A stretch of DNA of 64,000 bases from Pyrenochaeta sp. MPI-SDFR-AT-0127 (Eukaryota > Ascomycota > Dothideomycetes > Pleosporales > Cucurbitariaceae), in assembly GCA_020747015.1 (NCBI GenBank), contig JAGTJM010000005.1, positions 248,001-312,000 of the forward strand, written 5' to 3'. Below the pieces are notes generated by a model. That model had not been told where the DNA came from. It saw nothing but the letters and a program-made list of their open reading frames with translations, and searched no databases. Below, piece after piece: positions 34,690-46,003 of the stretch; within the stretch, counting starts at the first letter, position 1; the number at the start of each line of letters is the position of its first letter. A program made the translations under genes and the position numbers.

Positions 34690-36813
34690 ATGTCGAATCA
34701 AGTACAATTGCAAGCGGACGTCGGTGCTCTCGGCATCCACGGACTGGGAGCATTCAGCATGGTCCTTGCGACTTTGTCTGCAGATAATATCGCCCCGATG
34801 GCTCTAATTCAGATGGAGAAGGTCGGTAGTAACTTCAAAGTCAGCGGACAATTTGCGACAAAAGTTCCCGACTTTTTGAGGCGCTTTACTGCACAACCTT
34901 TAGGACGCCTTGCCGCAGCAATAGGTTGGAGAAAGGGAGACACAGCGTCGCTATTGGCTGAGACTGCTGGCGGGCAAGCTGCAGCAATGCTCTCGATGGT
35001 GCTTGCAAATTTATTCAAGACTCATCAGTGCGGGGAGATTTTGTCGCAATTATGTTCTCGCCTTTTACCAGCAGATATTGCTGTAGCGAGCGTTTCACAA
35101 CTTGCAGATGTCACCGAACTCCTTGCACAGAAGCTCTTTCCACTGGGATTCGGAAACTACCTCCCGGATCAGGTGGTCAGAATCCACAAGGCATATAGAG
35201 GCCTCGACATGGAACCTCCCATCGACCTACTCGACTCCCTGACTGTGGATGCAGCGGTTGACCTGCTCTCTTCCATCAGCGAGGCTCTGCACGATGAAGC
35301 CAAAGTTGTACGCATTTCAGGCACTTTTGCCATGGGACACATTCTCGGCATAGTCCTATTCATGTTTCCGCACGACACTGTCGTCACAGTCGAAGATATC
35401 GTCATACACGAAGGCGAACGTCACTCTATATTTGTCGAGCTCCACAAGGATCCTCCAGGCCCAGTAACAATAACAGTGGAGAATACGGTCGACAAATCTG
35501 GCCCGTTCCACTCTTCAATAAGGATTGATAACCAAAGAGATGTAGAGCTTTACACCCAGATCCACTACCGCTTCGCTTGGCCAGGATGGGTTGCAAAAGG
35601 GATACATCTTGCCCTTCTTGAGGCCGGCTCCGTTTGCACAGAAGAGACTCTTGTCGCCTTTGCCAATCTGCTTGTAGCGATGGTACACGCGAAGGCCTCT
35701 GGGCCTCTTTATTCGCAACGCAACGCGCTGCCAGGAAATCAGATTTCAGGCTTGCTGGGACCTTACGCCTTACTCACAATCGAAAGAGTATGCCAGGAAA
35801 TCCTTCAAGTCACACCGAGCTCGTATCGCTGGGATACTAAGACCGCCTTCCCAAACTTGGTCCGGACAATAGAGGCCAACTTAAACGTCTCACAGTTGTG
35901 CTCCTGCACTACAAAAATTTGCGTACTTGAGGAGGGATGGACCGAAGCACGCAATAAATCGAAACGGAATTGCAGAGTCTATCGCATGTGGACACAGATC
36001 GGGCAGCTGTTAGGCGTAGGGCTGTTATGCTTTCTCATCCACGCCCGGCAAAACGCAACCATGGATTTCAGTAGAGCAACGTATGGGCACAACATTGCAC
36101 AGGAGATAATACATTCGGGCTTGTCAATGGACAGACCCTATTACGTATCGTCTCAATCAGTCTTTCGCGACGTTATGAAACTGGTCGGCAGAACGTCATC
36201 CGACAGTATACTCGCATGTTCATACGGATCAACAATCTACCCTACCGTGTTCGAAACACTCCAAATACCCTCCACTGCCGTAGCCAGCTTCGAGCTTCTA
36301 GACGGCAAGCTCATGTTCGAAGAACGATACTATGAGACTCTGTCAAGTGCCTCGACCAAGGTCCGACCAAGTGCTAAAAAGTCTATTGCAAGAGAGCGGA
36401 GCGGCATCAAGCCTTCCAGCCTAGGAGAGCATTCAAGCCTGCTCATGACTATCCGAGAAACAGCCTCAAGCCTTGAAGTTCGGACCACCGTACGTTATGC
36501 AGGCACAAACATAAACCTCGGCCTGTCCGATATCATTCAAGCTTCACTCTCACTGGAGCGTACGCCGGCTTGCTCCCATCCGTCCACAGATCCATTGAAA
36601 GACGCCACTTGCGAAATATTTTTGACTAGCGTCTCGGCCCCTAGGTCATCGAAGAGAGGTTCAATGGCGGTTGCGATGACGCAATCGAACCCTACTGCGC
36701 AGCTCTTGTGTTGCGAACCAGGGGTACGCTCGGTTCTCATGCAGGATTCTTGCTTAGACTGCGCAGTTATAGAGGCCGTAGAGAATTCATATGATGTTAT
36801 CATTGTCTCCTAA
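34690..36813 (+). CDS. Large conserved-looking hypothetical protein
   Basis: Intronless, 707 residues, starting MSNQVQLQADVGALG. I recognise no domain. The first third is rich in Ala/Leu helices (LGRLAAAIGW, ETAGGQAAAMLSMVLANLF). A hydrophobic patch near residues 215-230 (GTFAMGHILGIVLFMF) and another near 443-455 (QLLGVGLLCFLIHA) might be buried helices or weak membrane segments. The region around residues 225-300 (VEDIVIHEGERHSIFVELH) looks like beta structure. The C-terminus is Ser-rich and low in order. The composition argues for a real gene. No signal peptide. Its neighbours give no functional link. Confidence 0.75.
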   Translation: MSNQVQLQADVGALGIHGLGAFSMVLATLSADNIAPMALIQMEKVGSNFKVSGQFATKVPDFLRRFTAQPLGRLAAAIGWRKGDTASLLAETAGGQAAAMLSMVLANLFKTHQCGEILSQLCSRLLPADIAVASVSQLADVTELLAQKLFPLGFGNYLPDQVVRIHKAYRGLDMEPPIDLLDSLTVDAAVDLLSSISEALHDEAKVVRISGTFAMGHILGIVLFMFPHDTVVTVEDIVIHEGERHSIFVELHKDPPGPVTITVENTVDKSGPFHSSIRIDNQRDVELYTQIHYRFAWPGWVAKGIHLALLEAGSVCTEETLVAFANLLVAMVHAKASGPLYSQRNALPGNQISGLLGPYALLTIERVCQEILQVTPSSYRWDTKTAFPNLVRTIEANLNVSQLCSCTTKICVLEEGWTEARNKSKRNCRVYRMWTQIGQLLGVGLLCFLIHARQNATMDFSRATYGHNIAQEIIHSGLSMDRPYYVSSQSVFRDVMKLVGRTSSDSILACSYGSTIYPTVFETLQIPSTAVASFELLDGKLMFEERYYETLSSASTKVRPSAKKSIARERSGIKPSSLGEHSSLLMTIRETASSLEVRTTVRYAGTNINLGLSDIIQASLSLERTPACSHPSTDPLKDATCEIFLTSVSAPRSSKRGSMAVAMTQSNPTAQLLCCEPGVRSVLMQDSCLDCAVIEAVENSYDVIIVS

Positions 36814-37606
36814 AAGATGTACAGAGAGAATGGCGCACCTGTATGATGCATATTTTCTGGATAGACACGGTTGGGAGCTGAAACAAGAGCGGGCATTGAC
36901 ATAGTAGTTGAGTTATCTTGTTTGCAGTAGGACTGCAAAATGATCTGTATTATACATGTTTGACTTATTCCTTTTAATACCTTGGAAACAAGTACAATAT
37001 GATGCTTAATCACGTATCTTCTCTCTAGTCACCTTTCAACCACTTGAACTTGGATGTAATAGTTAAGTGTTTTCTTGGAACTACGTGAAGGTTCAGTTAG
37101 TGAATGGAATACAAGTATAGCCAAGTTTATTGGGGCAAAGTATAAGTCTATCTGGTTTGATATCTGACGTGTTCGTCTGGGCTCCTAAAGAATAGTTCCA
37201 GAACAAGTACTGAAGAGACACTGTGCACGCTACGTTAATAAAAGGCTGTAGAAACTAATAGGGAAGTACAAGAATTGTAAATCCGATGTCTAGACGTCAA
37301 TATATGTTTCGTTGTCGCTTTGAGCATGAAACGTTCAGGTAACAGGCAAAATAGTTCCACTACCCAGCTTTAGGTACGGGCCACCGCTGAAACCACAGCT
37401 ACTCCTAAAAAGCCGAATGATTTCCATAAAAAGAAAATTGTGTTAATATCATATTAACGGTTTCCCTTAGCTCTTTTTCGCCAAGTCGTGACAAGTAGAT
37501 AACTAAGTAAGGTACAAAAGTTAAAGCGAGTAAGCTTGCGCAGCGAAGGTAGATGAACACCCCAGACACGATTCTATATTCCTGCTTCCCGAAACTGCAC
37601 TTTTTA
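36814..37606. other. Intergenic, convergent 3' ends
   Basis: AT-rich 3' region between the hypothetical protein and the minus-strand membrane protein. No gene. Confidence 0.5.
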
Positions 37607-39366
37607 TTAGTGTGCGTCGCTATTGTCGTCATAGGTGAGTATAGATGAGCTCGTTTGTACACTGCCACCACTGATCGACCTGGATGTATCCGAGACTGGG
37701 TCTGCTCCTGACCCATTTGCTCCAGATGAGAAATACTGCAATTCAACTGAAGAAGCGGTCGAGAAATTTACTACCCTGTTCACGATAGGAACAGGGGGCC
37801 TTGGAGAGCTATTTGATCCACTCTGGGCAATGTCTTGAGCTGAGGTATGTGCGGATTGTGAACCCAAGCTGTTTGTTCTCACAACCTGTAGATCTAGCGG
37901 AAGCTGATTTGTGCGACCCTGAAGCGGGCCGTATATGCAGTCGTTGATGAACGAGAGCAGGGTTGGCAGCCAGATGGAGACTGCAACGATTTGACCGAAT
38001 GACCACTCCATGTTTACATCTCCACGTCTAATATTGTCCGCCACAGAGACTAGAAAGAAACCACTGGAAGACGATAGTGATAGAATCAGCGCCAACAGAA
38101 TGAAGCGGTCTCGAAAAGTATCAACACAGTCGGGTTTTGACCCAGTGGTGTTTGAACGAAGGCAAGGTCTACGCAGTTATTAGTAATACTTCCATGTGTG
38201 TCACGCGAGCGAAGTACTTACATCAACGGGGACCATTGCCAGTATGTTAAAATCACCATAGCGCCTATGGCTATGAGTGTGAAGCTATCATACCCGGTGC
38301 GAATTACCTGATTGAGATTGCAGACGTACACGGGAGAATTCATGCCGCAAGCCGCAGGGCGTGTATCCACATATTTGTACATATCGTCGTCGCGATAGAA
38401 TTCCTTAGGACTAATCTTGACAATCAGGGACAGTATCCAGGTGATAAATGTCAGCAGAAAAGTAAAATGTGAGTGCTGCTTGATTACCAACATCTGTACA
38501 GCAAGATTCATGGTAGTTGGTATTATTCCGGCAGTACTAGCTCTCCCAATCACCATTCTATCGATCTGTCTCACTTTCTGAGCCTTATCATGGAGTATGA
38601 TGAGCGAGGCAATGTCGATAGCAATAGCGAAGCAGCATTGTGCACGCTGAAATTCATCAAGCGTGATAGCCACCGTATCCATGATGGCTTGTATCCTTTG
38701 TCTTCGAACCAGGTGCGCCCAGAACATCCTACGCAGAATGCTGCAGACAATCAAACTCAACAGCCCTCCGATCGCAATCACGAACTGGACCGCGATCGAA
38801 CATAAGATTCCAATGCCCAATATGTCAGGACTGCTCAATCTCTCTGGAGAGACGCTGCAGATGCAATCCAGACAAGTCCTGACATCAGCAGCCGAGAGCA
38901 TCGTTCCACTAATGGTGAGCCGATCGAGCGTGCAGGATGGAGTGGCGCACCCTTTTGAGCCTTCACACCAAGCAACAAGGCATGTTGAGAGAAACGAGGT
39001 GACATTTTCAGCGGAAGATACACTTGTATCGATCTCATTGTCCAGAAGAAACGTTCTGTTCTTGTTGGGAAGGCGTAACTCTCGAAAATTGTGCGTAAGG
39101 TTTGGGTAAAAAGTACAACTCCAAAATCTGAGGACAACAGTGCTGTATTCCAGAAATGGAGTCCGATCATCCTTGTTTATTGTGAAGACAGCGCTTGCAT
39201 CAGCGCAATTTGTGCGGCCAGTAGTGAAGTCGAAGTAATTTAGGATGCCACTATTTAGGTCTCCCGAAAACCCGTCCGAGATCGGGCTCAATTCTTGCGT
39301 GAGGAAATGTTGCTGGATATTTGAGTCTGCTGCGTAAATCAGAACCAGGATAGTGGGAGAAAGCAT
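37607..39366 (-). CDS. Multi-pass membrane protein with Cys-rich ectodomain
   Basis: Two exons (39366..38222 and 38168..37607; intron 53 nt with branch TACTAATAAC) give 568 residues. A hydrophobic N-terminus (MLSPTILVLIYA) precedes a roughly 170-residue Cys- and Asn-rich part (CLVAWCEGSKGCATPSC), followed by DILGIGILCSIAVQFVIAIGG and about six further hydrophobic segments, then a Ser/Gly-rich cytosolic tail. The sequence DILGIG followed by polytopic helices is seen in a group of uncharacterised fungal integral membrane proteins. A receptor- or transporter-like role would be speculation. The short exon 2 carries the last helices and the tail. Confidence 0.75.
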
Positions 39367-41193
39367 CTTCGTTGGTGGTAAATCAGGTTATTTTCCAGAC
39401 TCAGTAAGTTCAGACGCTTGAAACTGAGGAAGAGGATCCTTCCAACCTTGTATGCCATTCCAAACACGAGAATTTAAATGCGAAAGGTCTCCAAAGTTTG
39501 TATCTGGTTATCCAATCAGAACAACAGAACCTGTTGTGGGCAGTGCCCAAGGCTGAAGGGTATCCAAGACTGAAGTGGGGCAAGACATGAGTCGCACATT
39601 GCATCTAGCCTTGTGGCCATTACAGGAAGCTTGAGGGTAAGGCCTGGCCTGATTGACACGTTCATGTTGAATGATTATTTTTTCAACAAGGAGCAACACT
39701 TGGGCTTAGAGCCCCCCAAGCTGGCTAGGGTGTTACCCCAAATTCACAATAGACAGTCCAAGACACTATTTAACAGCTTTAATGGTCTTACATATTATAT
39801 AGTTCATTCTCTTATCTGAACAGATAAGGCTATCACTGCTCCAATGTCAGGATGCAGTCTGCACCCACCGCCGCCATGCAACCAAAAAGGTACACAGTGA
39901 TCAGTAACGCTGATCACACTGCACAGAACAGTACATATCGTTGCTCTAGCTTGTTTTGGCAGTCTCAGCCCTAGCCTGGCAGCTTGGCTCTTAGCCCGGC
40001 CCTCAGCCTGGTCCTCAGCCTGACATCCAAGAAGGGTCCCATTGACTTTGCTCTCGAACTTGCCAAGTCCGCATCTCCAAAGGCAGACTGGGAAACAGAA
40101 ATAGATAGGCTGTAGTTGTCACATATTCTTCTCAAAAGTCTATCGCAATCCGGCGAAGGGCTGTGTGAAACGCAGGGACAGGCTTTCCCATATAATCAGA
40201 TATCGCCTCGTAAGGCAGCGAGCCTGCAAGCACAAGCAAAGCCAGCTTCAAGCGCACAGGCATTTGCCTACTCAGGTGACAGGCACAGAAAACCAATCTT
40301 ACGAGTCCAGACTCATTTTGGTGCGTTCATCAACGTCATTTGATGAACATGGCACCGGAGCTGACCATCCTCGACGTTCGAGGCTGAGGCGGGGCGAAGC
40401 GTTCTGGCCTTCAGTTTTGTAGCGTTGCAAGGTTTGATCAAATTATCTCATCGTCTTTCATTCCTAAACATCTAAAGAACATATAGTTAGGCTTCTATGG
40501 CACCATGAAACTTCTGATTCAGGTGAGTCCCAACATATTTCGTTTGCATAATCACTACGGGTTAGTGACATCGAGGAGCATCCGTGTTGAACAAACATTT
40601 ATTGAGGATTTCTAGTGTGATAGCATATTTTTGGATCGTCCTACACAATGCTCAAGACGCACACTGCTGGATCAGTACATACAACTCTTCTGTTTCAAAT
40701 AAGACCTACAGAATCTGAGGATGCTACCTTTCTTTCCCCCCTTCAGCTACGACTACTAGGAAGCGCGGTGCAATGCCGCGGCGCCACAATACCGCAGCGC
40801 TATAATAGTTTGATCTTACAAGCGACGATACCGGGGACAGCCCTACAGAAAAATTCGTCCCAAGTCAATGTCTTCCAGGCAACTTCTAGGGTATTTACAG
40901 TTGTCAAAAGACTTGGAAAATAAAGCAGAATGCAGAAAATACAACCTCATGGCGCGTCTAAGCCCACATGACAAATCATCAAATCAGCAGGACTAGAACT
41001 AGGTAACATGCTTTCCATCATATTGCAGCATGAATCTTGAAGCTGAGAATATCTACATTGTGTACTATGAGTTTGTGCAGCGTGATTACATATGCGTCCT
41101 TGCTGTCACAAACCAGCAAGTATTACAAACTTTTATTGGCCCCGTGAATCTAAATGGTTTGACCGTTGTTCTATGTTTAATCGTAACGCAACT
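39367..41193. other. Long intergenic region
   Basis: No gene supported over 1.8 kb. Near 39960..40025 there are imperfect tandem copies of CCTCAGCCTGG-like units. Frames at 40116..40422 have no domain. 39370..39560 is the promoter of the membrane protein. Confidence 0.45.
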
Positions 41194-42265
41194 TTAAGCA
41201 CTCAATTTCCACTTGGAAAACCACGTCATGATCTCTGTTGTCGCATTCCAGGTTGTCGGACCAATGCGCAATGACTCTAGTAGAGCAGACTGCGCTGCAA
41301 CGCTCGGCCAGCCGTGGCCGAAATTCTGAATTGTTCGATGCACAACCACATCTGTCTTGCCGCCACAACTCCACCGGCTCTCCTTTACAGTGCCAGCTTC
41401 TAAGGTCTTCACGACGGGCGAAGTGCCAGAGCATCCATTCTTGCTGACCCATGAATCCACCCATGTTGTCAAGGGGAGTGACATTGGGTCTGGGCTGTTG
41501 TCACCGTCATAGGCAATGACGCTGTCGTTGAGGCCGTGGAATTCAAGGATGGGAAGTTTGCGGCCAGGTGCCAAGTCGGGCTTACATCCTGCAACGAAGA
41601 GAGGCTCTGTGAGAGACGAGTCTGGATAAAAGGCAGCCGCAACTCCCGCGAAGGCAGCAAATCGCTTGTTAAGCTTGGGGTCGCAGGCGATAATGCCGGT
41701 GAGGCCGCCACCATTGGAAACGCCAGCCGCATAGATTCGGGTTTTGTCGATGCACAGTGTCGATTCCAGATGGTCCAGAATCTCGGTTATGAAGATACGG
41801 TCGTCCAAAACAGAGGATGGAGGCGCAGCAGGGTCGCTCAACCATTGTATCTAGCTTTCGTTAGCATCTCTCACTTGCACACTTGAAGTGAATAGGGTGT
41901 AGAAATCTTACACCTGGGGCTTGAAAGTCTAGTCCGAGTGGATACACCACGATATGGTCCTTGTTGAACGCAGGCTTTGAAAGCTCCGTGATGGATTCCA
42001 TTGTCCATGCTGGAAGCAATTGGCCGTGGGGAGCAATGATCAATGGCGCCGCTTTGTCGTTCTTGGCGCTAAAGGTTTGAGGAAGGTGTATGATATATCT
42101 CCGTTCTGTTTTCTTGCCAATGACAGATGCAGAAGAGATGGTGAGGTTTTGGGATGCGCCTCCAGGAGTTAAGCCTTTTGGCAATGTGGCAGAGCATCCT
42201 GAACTCGCTGCAAGCGCGAGAGGCAATAGTGTGAGGGCGCTGAGGAGGCTCATGGTGGTGGACAT
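41194..42265 (-). CDS. Secreted CE1-type esterase (feruloyl/acetylxylan/PHB-depolymerase-like)
   Basis: Two exons (42265..41912, 41850..41194; intron 61 nt, donor GTAAGA, branch GCTAAC) give 336 residues. The signal peptide is MSTTMSLLSALTLLPLALAAS. Alpha/beta-hydrolase landmarks: LIIAPHGQ for the oxyanion loop, YAAGVSNGGGLTG with the G-x-S-x-G nucleophile, LEFHGLNDSVIAYDGD for the acid, and FGHGWPS for the base. This set is that of LpqC/feruloyl-esterase-B-like enzymes (carbohydrate esterase family 1), which release phenolic or acetyl esters from plant cell-wall xylan. A TATATAA lies on the minus strand at 42321..42327. The exact substrate is not decidable. Confidence 0.88.
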
Positions 42266-43694
42266 GTTGGCTTGTGAGTATGTAGTACTGAGGTGTCCAT
42301 CATTTCGAGCTCAGCGCAGTTTATATATCGTCGTTCTGATCTCGGCTTTACAACAATGGTCCCTTCGTTCTGTCCGTCGCACGGTAATTTACATCGTTCA
42401 GGTGTTTCATGGACAATCATGACAGGTTGAGGCAGGGCAATAGGGCCGAGGCGGAGATAAGCCTCCTATTCAATTCGGCCCGCCACGAAACATGTCAAAC
42501 ATGATCAGATGTAATGCAGCGCTCAGTGCGAGGTGGTTTCAATGCGGGTATTTTCTATCCCATCAAAGTGAAAGCAGCTCATCGCGGCGTGAAGGATGTA
42601 AGTGGGAGCCTTTGCGTATCTAAGAACTATGGGCTGTGGTTCAAGTGGTTGGGTTCAGCAAGTGTACTTTCATCGTCAATCCTACCTATTCCCCGATTTT
42701 CCATCGCTGACATATTATGAACTACCCCATAACTGCATCGTTCGGCCGAGGCGAGGCAGCGTATCGGTAAAATTGAGTTGTGGTAGTAACAACGATGGCC
42801 CATGCAAGTAGTGGTCACTGCGTCCCTAGCAGCTATTTATACAACGCATGAACGATCGTTGGTGACCCACGAGCTTCATATCATCGCTGCAACCACACGA
42901 CATATGAAAAATGCCTTGTCTTGAATATACTCGCATTGTGATGCTCGTCATCTGTCCCAAGTGGGCTTGAATGGAATGGGTAGTAGATGCAGCTACGAGG
43001 CCTATCCCTTCGGTGCATATCCTGCGATGCCCAGTAGGAGAAGTCAATGTCTATTGTTCTAGTGCCGTCTAGTGCCGTCTAAGTTCTATTAGCCAGCTCG
43101 CCGGGACGCTCTCGTCAGCAGTTGAGGATCATTGAAGAGCGTTCTGCACTCAAATCAGCCATTCAGATGTATTTCCAGCCAGCGATTTTGGTGCTGATGG
43201 GTTGTTGGGATGTATCGACTTTGCAATAAATGACAGTTTGACATGTTTGGGGATGTATCACATATCCCAACGCAAAGTTGTGGGAGTACAATAAACGCGT
43301 AGCTGGAGCGACAGATGTGACGCTGTAGGAGTGGGGGGCTGGATGGCCTGGATCAGTAGCCTACGGCGAGAGTGGGTGAAAAGTAGCTTCATAGCTAGGG
43401 CCTGTCAGGTTAATGTGCTCTCTTTTCGTGACAGGTGAGATGCATGGAGATAAAGCTATCAGTGTCATGGTGTCGTTTTCGGTGACGGAGCAAATGCCGA
43501 CGACGCTTCGGCTTCCCAGAACCACCGTCCCGCGCCAAGCTCGGCTTCAACAATCTCGATGCGAGCCATTGCCAAAAGTCTCACCACCACACGACAAGCT
43601 TCTCTCGCGCTCTGCTTTGGTCGATTCCTCTCCGTTCCACGCTCTGTAGCTCCAATCGCGTTGTGCTCGTCCCCCAGTTTCGCCACCCGCGACA
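42266..43694. other. Divergent intergenic region
   Basis: Promoter space between the esterase and the gene at 43695. A short tandem repeat (TCTAGTGCCG twice) lies at about 43060..43080. No gene. Confidence 0.5.
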
Positions 43695-44524
43695 ATGAAC
43701 ACAATATCCCCTCCGCCAGTAGTAAAACGGCTATCAGGCCCCAAACGCTTGCTCGGCGTCGTCGTGGGCGTCACGGCTGGTCTGGGCGCGAACGTAGTAC
43801 TCGGATACAGCGTCGCAAGCTTCTATACGCGAAACACAAAGTTTGTGCCATACGACACCTCATCGCCCGACCTTGCGACTGCTCTGTTCAAGAAACACAA
43901 CCCTGCGAGCAACCCGCCGGGATGCATAGACCATGCAATCAAGGAAATACCATATGGGAAGCTTCCACAGAAGTACTGGACGAAAGCAAAGGACGGCAGG
44001 ATAAGCGTGACGCAAGATCAACTGGCGACGGACTTCTGCCGGGGCGTCTGGTCAGGCGTTGCGTATAGGGTGCAAAGGAAGTACTTGGAGAGGAAGTACA
44101 GAGCGCTTCCAGGGAGGGAAAGCCATCTCTGGGACGTCAAGGAGCTTGAGGAGAGTCCGTATGAGGTTGGGACCAATATTACCGATCATTTCGAAGTCGT
44201 AGAGCATACACCGGAAAAGGTACACCTCTTCAGTCATTGTAGACAAGAACTTGGCTAACATGACATGACGAATAGGTCATAGTACGCTGCGGTGACTCGC
44301 CCCTCAATGCCGACCACCGACCCTCCGACGGCCTGTTTTCAATGGAAGTTTCAAAGGACGACGATGCGCAAATCGCTACCTTCCATCTGAAATCCGTCTT
44401 CGTAAATACAACCCCAGAAGGCAAGGATGCGCAACCACTCCCATGGAAGTTCCAGTTGGCACACAGATGGTACACCAAGCTGTGGATGGAGAGTGCGACC
44501 CGGAAGATACTCAAAGACGCATAG
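43695..44524 (+). CDS. Small protein with one N-terminal membrane anchor
   Basis: Two exons (43695..44219, 44276..44524; intron 56 nt, branch GGCTAACATG) give 257 residues. One hydrophobic segment at residues 19-42 (LLGVVVGVTAGLGANVVLGYSV) follows a short basic N-terminus, which suggests an inner-membrane or ER anchor with the bulk of the protein on one side. The soluble part is basic (QRKYLERKYRALPGRE) and ends PWKFQLAHRWYTKLWMES. I do not recognise the family. The clean intron and composition make it a real gene. It converges on the gasdermin-like gene. Confidence 0.78.
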
Positions 44525-44893
44525 GTGGGACAAGTGGGGCATAGAGAGCATCGAAACGCGCAAAAGTAAGTCGCTGGTCTAGCACTGCTAGGAGACTCTG
44601 CTGTGACTAGCTTGTAATTGATATACCCATTTGTTCGTTTGCATACCAGGCTTCTCCACTCACAAGACACATAGAAGAATTGAATGGAACCGCCAGGGTT
44701 TGCCTTCTACGTTTATTCACTTGAAACGCTTTTCAGTTGATTAATTCGGACTAATTCCTTACCTCGCCTATTTTCTACTGATGAAGTCTTAGATCTTGAT
44801 CTAAAACAGTCTTCGGATCAGACTAGCAGAGACTCTTGCTAGAAAGGTGCTGTCGATCTACGCCGAAAGCTCGAATAAAGCCTGTAAACACAA
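44525..44893. other. Intergenic, convergent 3' ends
   Basis: Short AT-rich 3' region; no gene. Confidence 0.5.
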
Positions 44894-45736
44894 TCATTCC
44901 TGAAGCCGGGCTGGTTCTTGTGTCTCCTCAGCCTCCACCTTGACGATAATAGCATCCGGGAAATCCTTGACCACATCCCCTTCATCCAATGGTTCAATAT
45001 CCCAAGGCACTTCCTCGTCATCGCTATCTTCCTCTTGCGCCGAATACTTCCCGCCGCTCTTGTACTTCCACTTCGCCTCCCCGTCTCTCCTCAGTCTGAT
45101 TCTCACAACGCGGTACGCAAACACAATCTTATTCACAGATCGTCCTTGAGAAACCGTCCGACCGTCCGTAGTCGCTAGTTCCACCTCGGGGCCAGCTTCC
45201 ACAGGGATGCCAAACGCAGTTGCATCAACTCCGACTTTGAGCATGGGTCCATGCTGGGTTTCCTTGGAAGTAGATGTGCTGAATCCAGTGGCAAGCTTCA
45301 GTCCCGTGACCATATATACCCTCTTCATCCCCGGTAGCGCGTTGTCAAGAGTATTCTGCACACGCTGTGAAGCGGTGATGGAATCGGCGATGAACTCTTT
45401 TGTTGGTTCAAATTCCACCGTCTCCAACAATTCGCAACGATATGTATTCTTCTTGTCCCGCGCAAATGCATATACAACATCCGCGCTCCCAGCCATCCCC
45501 TGTGCGACATTTGCATTGACGCCTACAGCTCCTTCCAGGCCTTTCTCGACAGTCTCGCTGAAGTCCGCGCTCGCGCTCTGGTTTGTGAGGTTGGTGGGTA
45601 TGTATACATTTTCAAATTGGTTCAGGGGTCCAGTGAGTCTGTCAAGGCTGGAGAATATGCTGCCTAGTTTCGGTGCAATGTCGCTTTCGGGATTAATGGT
45701 AAATGTGGGTGCTTGGAAGTAGTAAAGTTTCGGCAT
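44894..45736 (-). CDS. Gasdermin-like pore-forming protein candidate (HET-Q1-like)
   Basis: Intronless, 280 residues from the ATG at 45736 (MPKLYYFQAPTF); an in-frame upstream ATG would add 24 unrelated residues. The pattern of the first ~215 residues parallels gasdermin N-domains: a helix preceding residues 139-149 (RVYMVTGLKLA, compare the gasdermin VYVVTEVL strand), a Gly/Pro-rich stretch, then residues 203-215 (KIVFAYRVVRIRL, compare LAFRV-x-QL-x-I). From about residue 234 the chain becomes strongly acidic (EEDSDDEE) for 45 residues, as expected of a removable inhibitory tail. Length is close to Podospora HET-Q1 (278). A subtilisin-like protease gene lies 267 bp upstream on the same strand, as in HET-Q1/HET-Q2. 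Membrane pore formation after cleavage is inference; the family call is structural analogy from reading, not a search result. Confidence 0.6.
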   Translation of the reverse strand: MPKLYYFQAPTFTINPESDIAPKLGSIFSSLDRLTGPLNQFENVYIPTNLTNQSASADFSETVEKGLEGAVGVNANVAQGMAGSADVVYAFARDKKNTYRCELLETVEFEPTKEFIADSITASQRVQNTLDNALPGMKRVYMVTGLKLATGFSTSTSKETQHGPMLKVGVDATAFGIPVEAGPEVELATTDGRTVSQGRSVNKIVFAYRVVRIRLRRDGEAKWKYKSGGKYSAQEEDSDDEEVPWDIEPLDEGDVVKDFPDAIIVKVEAEETQEPARLQE

Positions 45737-46003
45737 ATTGAGATTTGCGTGATGACGGCTATAGAGTCGTCTTGAAAGACTGTCTGATGATATGTCATCT
45801 GCTGACAATGTTTGGAAACCTCACAGTGAGGGCTGAGGGGCATCAAAGGCATGTGACTTGGTGTGGCAGTGCCCAAGCCTCACACATAGTGCGAAACGCT
45901 GTGATTGGACGCATGTTCCTATGTTTGCTATGTATGTGGTGCACCAGCATTTATTTGGACTGTATCATAATTCATGTCCAAAGTTGTATATATGCATAGC
46001 ACG

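Noticed and set aside
45207..45722. 171-codon plus-strand frame opposite the gasdermin-like gene
   Set aside because: Antisense shadow; the minus-strand frame carries the coherent fold pattern.
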